64,000 nucleotides of DNA from Mytilisepta virgata. Its lineage: Eukaryota > Mollusca > Bivalvia > Mytilida > Mytilidae. Positions 12,601-23,700 of the stretch are shown in pieces (position 1 is the stretch's first letter; every line of letters starts with the position of its first letter). The notes beneath the pieces are model-generated. The model was not told the DNA's origin, made no database searches, and saw nothing but the letters and a program-made list of their open reading frames with translations. Both the position numbers and the translations under genes were made by a program. The stretch spans positions 38,341,204 through 38,405,203 of the forward strand of contig CM051511.1 of NCBI GenBank assembly GCA_028015205.1. Direction: 5' to 3'.

Positions 12601-14727
12601 TCAACAGTAGATTTCCAATATATAGTTAAGTGTGCCAAACTTATCTGTAATGGAAATCTGTAAATATTATAAATTCTATATTGATACTGTTTATACTGTT
12701 CAATACGTAATGCTTTATATTTTATGGAACGGGTCATAGTTTTTGTTTAGTTAATCTGACAAATCAGTCAGAAATGAAAACAGATTTGACAAGTTTTAGA
12801 TCAGAGACCTGAAAGTAAAGCTGTAATAGAGGCTATTAGCGGAGATCCTATAATTGAAATTTATTACATTGCCATCCTTATCACCGATTAACTAGATTTT
12901 ATACAAGATAAGAATGGATCAAAGTGCTTTGAAATGTTTAATGACAAATGCATGTTGAAATATATTACGTCACCCTTTTGCAGTTTCTAGTTTTTTCTCT
13001 CTTCAGCAATTTTTTTAACTCTGCGGAAATATACAGAATTTTAATAATTGCAATGTTAAATTAGCTAATTTATCCCTAGAATAAATTTATAAACATCAAT
13101 AAATGCTAAATCTGGAAAAATTTAATTGGAACTGTTCTTAATATAATATGGCATATATCAGGAACTGAAATGGAATGGTTGCCATCCAATTTAGCCAGGC
13201 AAATGCTCTAATACATAAAAAAACATGTTTGCAAAAATTTTGCAAATGAACGATCTAACTATCATTCTCGTAGCTTAATCATTATGTTTAGGGCTATTTT
13301 TGTTAAATGTCTGGATTTAGTTAGTTTCATTAAATCCCAGAAGTAGGGTATGCACTTCTTTCGTCCTAATTAATATCAGTGATGTCATGTACGCCATGAA
13401 GTAAAGCAATAATGGAATCCATAATTATATAGTGTTTCATATATACAGAGCAAGTTTCCCGACAAAAGAAAATTATTTAGGGAAAAAGAGATCAAAGCAA
13501 AATTATAATAAATAGTATACCGCATTTTCAATATTAAAAACCGATTTTCAAAGGCCTATGTTAAATATTGTATTCTAATTTCAGGTCTATGTTATTCTGA
13601 ATTCAGTACAAGGCTGCCACAGGCAGGATCTTCATACGTGTTCATTTATGCTTCACTAGGCGAACTCTCAGCATTTGTAGTCGGTTGGAGTATGATATTG
13701 GAAAACATTGTTCTTGTAGCGACTGCAGCTAAAGCATGGAGTCAGTATTTCGACGGAATTTTAAATGGCACTATCCACAGGTATAAACTTTAATATTCGT
13801 TTGCTTTGAGTGTTTTGAGACAATACTGTTACTAGCAAAACGAATAAAAATCTAGAAACAAATAATTGTGAAACGAATCCTAAGTGGTAGTAAATAAATA
13901 GTAGGACCCCAAAACAATCTGATAGTTAGCTAATAATTAATCTATTGGTTATCCAGCTCCATTTGTATTTGATTAGAAGATACCGCAGAAAACTATCATA
14001 GAATTCTCTTATGAATGTGAACAAAATATATTAGAAACAACTGGTACATGTTGTAAATTGAAATTGTTGTCGGGTTTACGTCAGTTTAGTCATTTTGCCT
14101 GTTGATAATTATAAGCGTTATCACCTTCACAATTCTAAATGGATCTTCACAAAATGTATGACAGCTTGATATTCCGGAGACGGGTAGTCTAATTATCGAT
14201 ATGACACCGAAATGGAATGAAATGTACCGACACAAACTAATACTGTACCGAAATGGTCATTATAGGGACCAAAATTGAAAATAACGACCGAAATAGGTTA
14301 TAATGAGACATATTGCTAAAGGATATATATGTATTTTAAAAACTATCGACACTGACGAAGGCTATTTGTTAAGCCGAAAAATTTGTCAACACGATTTTAT
14401 AACATCATCTTCGTATATTACCATCTTATATAAGTACCGTTGTGCAAATCTTTAGACTTATATATATATATATATACGTCTAAAAAGATGCAAAACAACA
14501 TCAAAATAAAACAAATAAAGTTTTGAATTATAAAAATAATTCAAACTTAGCAAAATTTTCGGATCACTGAGATCCTTCATCAGTGCTGTCGCGTTGCGAA
14601 TAGACACTTTTCAGACGTTTATTTATTTTTATTTTTAGACTTTTATTTATTTTTATTTTGCATTGTATCGTTAATTTATTATCGGTCCAACATCTAGTAA
14701 GTTCAAACGTTGGTTATTACTTTAGAC

Positions 14728-14779
<52 letters not shown>

Positions 14780-17700
14780 AGTTCAAATTTCAAAGTTAGA
14801 GATTTGGACAATTATGGGTGTTATTAAGCTATTCTTAGACAGTTAACAAAAGTCCTAATGCTGATTGTCTTTTTCTTCTATTCTTGATGTGATAAAAATA
14901 CATATTTTCACCACTCCCCGGTGTTTAAATTTCTACGTGGGAATTACCGCCGTTTTCTACAGTTATTGAAACGATAAACTAGAGAAGTCCCGAAATGACG
15001 TCTATGTAAACAAACTACATAGCAATGACATTTTCTTGAGGTTTTTGTCGAAAATCATAGGAGAAACAGATTCTCCTTCAATTTACTCGTGAGTTATGGA
15101 ATTTTTCCACCCTAATAGTTAAATTCAAGATTTTGAAAATCGAAAATTTAACTGTCTAGGGTGGACAAATTCCATAACTCACTCGTACCTAAAGGAGAAT
15201 CTATATTTAACGACTTGTTTATAATTAGGGCTACCACTGATCCATTTCGGTCCATCATTAGTCCATTTTCGCTACTTTTTGATCCATTTCCGATTCGGTA
15301 ATTATACTCATTCTTACAGAGAGACCAAGAAAATATGTTCACGTCATAGCTCTGTTTGATTTTATACTGAACAGATAAAGCCCAGCATGTGTCGGGGAAA
15401 AGTAGGACAAACTAGCGGTTTTCGGTAAATTGATAAGGTCATTTTGGTCTTGTTGCTAGGTGTTATTGGTTGGTTCATTGCTGAAGACCAAGGAGCAAAT
15501 TCTGAGATAAAGAAAACACCAATAAAAACACTGTACACTATGATGCTGTATTATGTACAAGCATTATATGAATTTGCTTCTCATGTACAATGTACATTAA
15601 CCATTACACCTGGATTTTACCTTATATGTATATGTGTACCTGTGTAATAGCATTTGCAAAGTCACACAAATATAAAAACTACAAAAAACAAAAACAAAGA
15701 CGTTAATTCGTCCAAAAGCTGAAATTATTTTATACTTTTGCAGCCTTATAACTAAGCAGCTCAACTGGAATGGCAGTGATGTTCTGTCTGATAGTCCGGA
15801 TTTGTTGTCCTGTGGAGTACTTGTTTTGATTTCCCTACTGTTTCTGTGTACTCCTAAGGTAGATTGATTATTTTCATAGAATAAAATATTTAGAAGGAAA
15901 TAAATGCAGGGAATGTTGGAATAATAAAAGGACGACGAAAGAGAAGAGAAGTTGAAATGATAGATTTTATTTGATTTCAAGAAATTTTCAATTAAAATTT
16001 AGTGTTACACAATGTAGATGTACGTGTACATGTTTTGTATATGCATTTAATAACTAATAACACAAATTGATCTTAAACGGCCATTCTGATCTTGTTTATC
16101 TTTACTTTGTCTTGATTTTCTGCGTCACTGTAATTTCAAACAAAATCAAGATAACGAGATCAAATCATGACAGGTTGTCTTGCAGTCAATCAAGATCTGT
16201 CAGGACAAGTTAAAATCTGTTCAGTACATATATAGTTAAACATTGCATTATTCACTCCTAACCTTTATGAACTGATCGTTACAGGTATTGGTTGACTGCA
16301 AGACAATGTATCTTGTTTTTGCTCTTGTTTCCTTAAATTTCCAAAACTGTAAAAATTTTAAGCCAAGTTTAAACAAGGTATAAAATTAATGACCGTTTAA
16401 AAGTGTGTTACTAGGGATTAGAACAAAGAAGGCCCGACACTTTATTGTTTTTTTAAGGATATTTTATTTCCGTTTTCTGCAGGTGCCTACAGTGATATCC
16501 TTCATGTTAACTATCATGAATTGTTTAGTCATATTCTGTATGATATGTGTGGGATTCTTTCACGTTAGACATGAGAACTGGACAGATTCACCTGGATTCT
16601 TCCCCTTCGGAATAACTGGAGTAAGTATACACTAACGATGCAATACTGTAAAAAATCCTTTTTATCACATTGTAATGGTATATTAAGATGCAAGGGACTA
16701 TCATTGATTTTTATTTGTTAAGGGCAAGAAATTATTCTTCGATCCCGGAATTATTTCTGAAGAATTCACGAGCATATTTTTGTCAGCGTGCCAATCCGCA
16801 AAAAATTTTGTTCAAAATATATTACTATGGGAATTAATTTTATACACAATTCTGCCTATTTTTTTACCAAAAAAGTTTGGAGCAAGTCTTTTTTTTTCAA
16901 ATTCCGTCCCCCTAAAGATAAAAATTTTCCATAATTTATATGTCCATGTCTGTGATTATTATTTTTTTCTACGATAACAAGCCATTCAGCCTTGGACTTA
17001 AAATATCAATAAGAGAGCAAAAATTTAATATGTGGTTAAAGAAATATTCTTGGATCGAAGAATATTTAGTAGTATCCACAAGCGTGAACAATTTTCTGAA
17101 CACTCCCAAATCTAGTACTAGGTAATAATTTGAGCCTGACTTACATGTAGTTTTATCGAAATTTTAGCTTGGATTTTACTATCAAAGTCATAAATTGCTC
17201 TTCCTTGAAAATAAAATGGTTGTTCTTAAAATTATAATAATTAGTTAAACTAAACATGATTTTATGTATTTGTAATTGATTATGTGAAGTTGGTTTATTC
17301 CACAGGTAAATTGCAAATTAATTTACAATTCTGTGAAATATTCAGTAAAAACAAATACGTCCTTAGTATATAAATAAGTTTAGAAGGGCAAGATGTTTTT
17401 TGGATTTCTTTTCTTCAATAAAGACTTTTAAAGTAATATTAATGAAACTCCGATTTATTATAGAAGTGACTGTGTACTATTTCATCTAACTGAATAAATT
17501 TTAAACTATCCAGAACTTACATTTCGATTCATCACATCTTTTTAAGCCAAGTGAAAAAAGTACCGACATTATATAATGATTTATTGGCAGCTAAATACAA
17601 AAAGGGTAATAATCATACATTTATCTCGGATATCCTATAATTATTTTCACATTACCAGCAGAGTTATATATCATGGTAGATTACTCCATTATCTCGACTC

Positions 17701-20700
17701 AGTAAAATGAGGAACGTGGTATAAATCTTTCTGAAAACGATGAAGACATAAATGCCTGTATGTTGCTTTTTGCTAAGGATTTTTTTCGCAGTCTTGAAAA
17801 GACAAAAATTTTTCAAGAATTAATACAATTATTGTTTTTTTAGTATATGCATCAAAATCAATATCTATCGTATGATTAGTATTATACCAACTGAACTGGA
17901 CGACTCCAATTTCCTGTGGTGATCACCAACCCAGTTGTTTTAAAAAATGTGAAATCTACTAATATCTCTCTCTTGGACACATGCAGCTCTGTCCTTCGAT
18001 GCCTTTGGCTATATCCCCAGTGGTCGATTTTGCATCCAAATTGGTACCATAGAATATATCTAATTACGACTGAAAGGATATTCATTCACAATATTTGGCC
18101 TTGAACACAGCTCAAGATCAAAATGAGGCGTACAAATGTAAATCAACAAAATATACAATCTTGTACAATGTACATACATGACATATATCATGCAACATAA
18201 TACATTATAATTGTAATAGACATGAGTAGTAAAAATTATATTTTTCAAATGCCTTCAAATTAACACCGAGGGGTAAAACGGGGATTAATTGTTTTTTTTT
18301 TTAGGTTGAACCAAATTCATGTGCCACAAATACATGTTTAATTAGATTTCCAATGATATAAAAAAAAAAAATGGAAACTTTTGACAAAATCATAAATCGA
18401 TTTTTCGTCAAGAATTTGTTCACCTCGTCCCTTCTTTTATATCATTTTAGAAATATTTATTTTATGAAACGGGATTTGTATGTTGTAAAATTTCCTTGCA
18501 GTGAACTGGTTCTTGTCAATGTACGTGGATATCATTTCAGTTTATTTTGTTTTATTATCGAGGTAAAAAAGTTTTGTGGCAATGTTAAAATGATCTTGAA
18601 CATGTCCTGACACAAGAATATACGACGGTCATCTACTAATAATTATTATTTGTTGTTATACAAATGTATGGTAGATTATATTTTTACATCCGGATTTGCT
18701 CCTTACCTTGTAAACACCGTGCAAGCAGTATTTAAATAGATCTGTCTAAGAAATAGTTTATTTAATCAAGACAGGCTTAACCCAATAAAGCTTGAGATAA
18801 TGGGCAATCTGTGTAGAACATACGTCTTTGTCTTCACCCAATTTATCAATCAATAAATTACAGAAAGGATTCGCGAAAGATAAAGATTACCCTGCAAGCA
18901 ATGCTAACAGTTTAGAAATATTTGTTCAAGAACAAAAAAAGGCGTTTTATAAACTGTCAATAGCCCCAATGCCGTCTAGTATAATTTTGTTTATCGGCAA
19001 ATCGTTTGTATTTCCTTTTATCCTACACGCTGATAACGTCACTATCGTTGGCTGGCATTGAGAATAAAATTGTTGGGTCAATGTCAAGGATGATGTCATG
19101 TTATTTAAAGTCGAATTTCGATGTTCGTACACCGCATTTAATGTTTATTGAATAAATGCACAATTATTCCGCAATAGGGTTGATAACATACATAAAAATA
19201 ATAAAATAAGTACACAGAAAATTTAACAATATTAGAACACAGAAACATCATAAAAAGTGATAAAAGTATGACATTATATACATATGTACTAATCATGCAG
19301 TTGAAGAGTCCACTCCTCAGTGTCCGAGACTTTTTAATAAATGGAGCAGCATACTGCATAATTGACGGAAATGAAAGACATAAAACCAATTTATTAAAAT
19401 CATTCATATCATCTATATTTGAATAGGTATTTTTAACTTTCTGCGAAATTCAACTCTAAAGTTTTCATTTTTTGTACGTTTAAATAGTAAATGTTCTTCG
19501 TCATCTATTTTATTTAATCAACAATTTTGACATGCACGTTCTTGTCTTTTTATATTTCAAAAATATGGCCATTTAACTTCAATTTGGTAAACGTTTTCCT
19601 AGCTTCAAAGTTATTTTCTTTAAGTATATATGGCTCAATTTCGTATTTCTTTTTTACTTTACTGTAAATAAATAATTTATTCTTTTTTGTGAAAGAATTA
19701 AATTAAAAAAACCCAGCTTTTTATGATTTTCTTGTATAATCACTTTCATATGTATATTCATTTTATATTTTTCATTTATAAAGTTTATATTTTCTACCTC
19801 TGATAAATCTATATGATTTTCATGAATAACATTTTTGACAAAGTATATCAAGAATAGGTTCCTGATTCATCCAATATTTTAGTTGTACAATATGTATCAT
19901 ATAACAAAGGATTAACTTCTATATTTTAGTGCTTGAACTTTTACACATACATGTACATCAATTGGATATTGTCACGGCCTAATCTGCTCTTGATGCAATG
20001 TTTGCTGCTTTTTAACTTAAACCTAGAATTGATTTGCAAAATTTAAAATTTACTTTTTCAGTGAAGCTATTATTAATAGAGGTTAATAAGTCAAAATCTT
20101 TTAATTATCATTTGGTGCTCTACTCTGAGATCTTAATATTTTTTCATTGTAATCCATATACCAAATTTCTGAGTTATACATTAAAATTGGTTTAATTAAA
20201 GATTAAAAGAGTTTTTTATGTATATTCATAGGTATTTTTTTCGATATTGTTTTAAATATTTGAACATACTGAATATCACTTTTGTACCTTTCTTAGAGAG
20301 TTCCATATAGGATGTATGGATTTACCAGCAGCCTCTATTATATTAAGGTGGTACCCAACACTTTCACTAAAATTAATTTGGCTCGTTTAATTTTCATAAA
20401 ATTTTGACAAAGTATTTACTTTGACCCATTGACAAAAATTTTAAAATTTCAAAACATTTGAACCAACCAATTCATCAGAAAAATTACACTGATTGTATAG
20501 CAGTTTGACAAACACTAATATTGATCATTGAAAAGCTTAATATTCCCTTAACAACACAACGTTATTTAAACGTTTAGCTGATTTTACAGAGTTATCTCCC
20601 TGTAGTGTTAGGTACCACCTTAACTAAATATTTATATTTCAATACTTTTTCTAACATATATCCATCCAAAGTAAACTCTGCTTTAGAGTATGGTATGTTG

Positions 20701-23700
20701 TTTTGTTGAAATACCATAACTTTTGTTTTATTTATGTTTATTAACACCTGCCATTTTTTTTACAATAGTCACTTAATTAATTATTTCTCTAATGTCTTCT
20801 GTAATGAAGACGTAACGTCATTCAACGAAACAACGTACTACGATGTTATGTCCACTAAGAAGTCACTTTTAATTTGTCTTGAAATTTTCGTACCTTATAA
20901 ATTAGGTAACAATTTCCGATAAAAAGAATAATGTAAATTTGTTTTCAGATACTGACCTTTTCAGGTTTTTCTAGTGACTAGCCATGACCTTCTCGTCTAA
21001 TAATTATCCCGATAAAGTCGATATCAGAAAACAAATTGCCCTTATTCTATATGTACAATATTTTGTTGTTGAATGAGGAATACCAGTTGGTTCCTTCTTG
21101 TCATCATTAATAATGTCCTGCTGTTGGTTTTAATTAATTCTTTGAAATAATTTTGATGCACAAGGTATTCAGACAAAAGGGAATACGATAGAATAGCAAG
21201 GGGGGGGGGGGGGGGGGGGGCGGGGGTAATGACACCTTCAAGAGATACACTTTGTTACATGTTGAATATATCTGTAATAAGCACATGGACTCTTCCGCGA
21301 TTTTCTTTTAAAAACCAAAGTCCATTATTGCAAAATAATTATATTGAAATTTAAACAAAGAACTATTAGAGGATTTTTATCTCATCGCATCTAAAGTTAC
21401 CCAATGATCATCATTATTCCTTATTTGGCCAATGTTTGCATACATTTCAAACTTTATCACTAATTATTTGTCAGACTTAGTGAAAAAAGGACAAATATAC
21501 CTAAGCAGCAATAAAAAAAACGTAATCCATTGGACAGACAAACCCGGGAAGACAAATGAACAACCACAAGCACAACAAATACCTTTTATCGTTGAGAAAT
21601 TAGGCAGGTTTTTGTAAAAGTCGTAAATATGACAAATTAAGGATTTATAACACAAATATACCAAAATCAGTGTCTAATATCTTAAAAAAAATAAGTCATG
21701 CGGATAAGTATATATCAAACACTTCATATCCTGAAATTTTAGCAAAATATCAGCAGAGGAACCTTCTCCTAAGTCATCTTCTGTGGGTTTATTTACTGTT
21801 CTATTTATAAAATGCTATTTTATAAGAAATATTACAAATGTCGTCAGTATGCTTTCTGTTCATGCGTCAACTCATAGCAGTGATTGCGACCATGAAGTCT
21901 GTTACAGCTTAACATTAGACACCACAATCTGTGTTAAACATCGACGCTGTACTATTAGACAGCTCTATCGTACACCTGAATATGTTTACAAAGGATATTG
22001 TGAACTTATAAACGGTTTCAAGGACAGAAATAAACCCAGATATTTTTTAATGTCGTGAGAAAAGTTAAGAGAGAAGCAAGATATGTTCAGTTACAATCCC
22101 TGCTAAGACATCTGAATGCTCGATTTGAAATATTGATTATGTATTTGACTGCATTTAAACACTTTGCCAATAAAACCACAACGTTTCAAAGGAACTTTTC
22201 TTTTATCCAGACAAAGGTTGCGATGTTGTAAAGCTCATATGTCGATGAACTGTCAGGAAATCGTTAATTTAATTAGGACGGGCTGGCGATAATTAAATGG
22301 CTGTTTTGATGTCCTATTGTTGAATAAGTGTATCCGCTATTACTAAATTAAAGATACGAACAGCTAATCAATAAACACGAATTATCTTTCTTTTTTGGAA
22401 ATATGATTTATAATAATTTGCTTATGAATAGGTGTCTGGTACACACAACGATTTTCCGACATTCTAAGAATACGTGTATATCATTAAATGAACCCTATCA
22501 CACGGTACACATATCTAAGACTTCTATATTTTGCACAGAAATATAAGTAAAGTCAAGAAATACCAAAGGGATATTCGAAGGAGGAGAAAATCGAAAACAA
22601 CTAATAAACTCCGAAGAACAACGAAGATAAGAACAAAACAAATACAACTGTTAAAATTAGACCTGAGTATCGTGAGACATTGGTTACTTACTTTGTCACT
22701 CAAAATGTACTCCCCAAATTGGGAATTATAACAAACACTGTACAACACAGAAACTTTTACTTCGAAAAGTACAATTAATGCTGTTCATAGATGTAATAAA
22801 CAAAATAAAGAAGTGTATCTTATTGCGTTGCCATGTTGAAATTTTTAACACATGTGAAACTGGTACCCGAGTCTAATGATAATTGAAATGAAATTTTTTC
22901 CGCCAAAATAAAAACGTGATCCAAGTTTGGACATTCTAAAATTTAACAGTAAACGGTGAATATAAGCCGGAAGGATATCGCGATTCTGAAGTAACGATAC
23001 GATAAGCGTATCGATGGAGTGCGAGATCAATACTATCAATGCATCGGTGAATCGTTACACCCCTAGTTAAAATTATGTTATTTAGAGAACTTAGGGAAAG
23101 AGTTTGTACGATGTTGGTTTTTATACACTTTAGATTGTCATTATTGTAATACTAATTTTGTTTAAATATATGAATTTTGAATTACACTTTTGTCTTTACC
23201 ATTGCATATCTGTTACAATACTTGTTTTCAAATTGATAATGATTTTTCGGTTTTCACAGGTTATTTCTGGTGCAGCGACGCTATTTTGTATATTTAGTGG
23301 AATTGACAACGTATGTTCTGCCAGTGAGGAAACTAGAGAACCAATAAAAACAATTCCACGTGCTGTCATCACGACTACAATATTGTCTTTCATTTTCACC
23401 ATTTGTGTGACCTTGGCGGTAACCTTGTCCTATCCGTGGTATGATCTGAAAGATTACCTCGCTATCCCGATTGCATTTCAAGAAAAAGGAGTATTTGGAT
23501 CATATTACGTATTCTCTGTTGGAGGATTGATAGGTCTTAGCGCAGGGTTGGTAGGCTCTATATTTGCAATACCAAGGCTACTCTTTGCAATGAACACAGA
23601 CCGATTGTTGTATCCATGTTGTCAACGGAAGCCAGAGGAAGGCGGAATGTTTAAACTCATAATATTGCCACTGCTGCTGACGTGTCTGTTGTCTGCTTTT

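Noticed and set aside
18828..19061. 77-codon + frame in intron 5 as an additional or alternative transporter exon
   Set aside because: It has no similarity to CAT sequence, and exons 5 and 6 already join without a gap.
23158..23259. N-terminal 34 codons of the long frame over exon 6
   Set aside because: They read through intron 5. The acceptor 'ttttcacag' at 23259 joins the conserved FPFGITG of exon 5 to VISGAAT.
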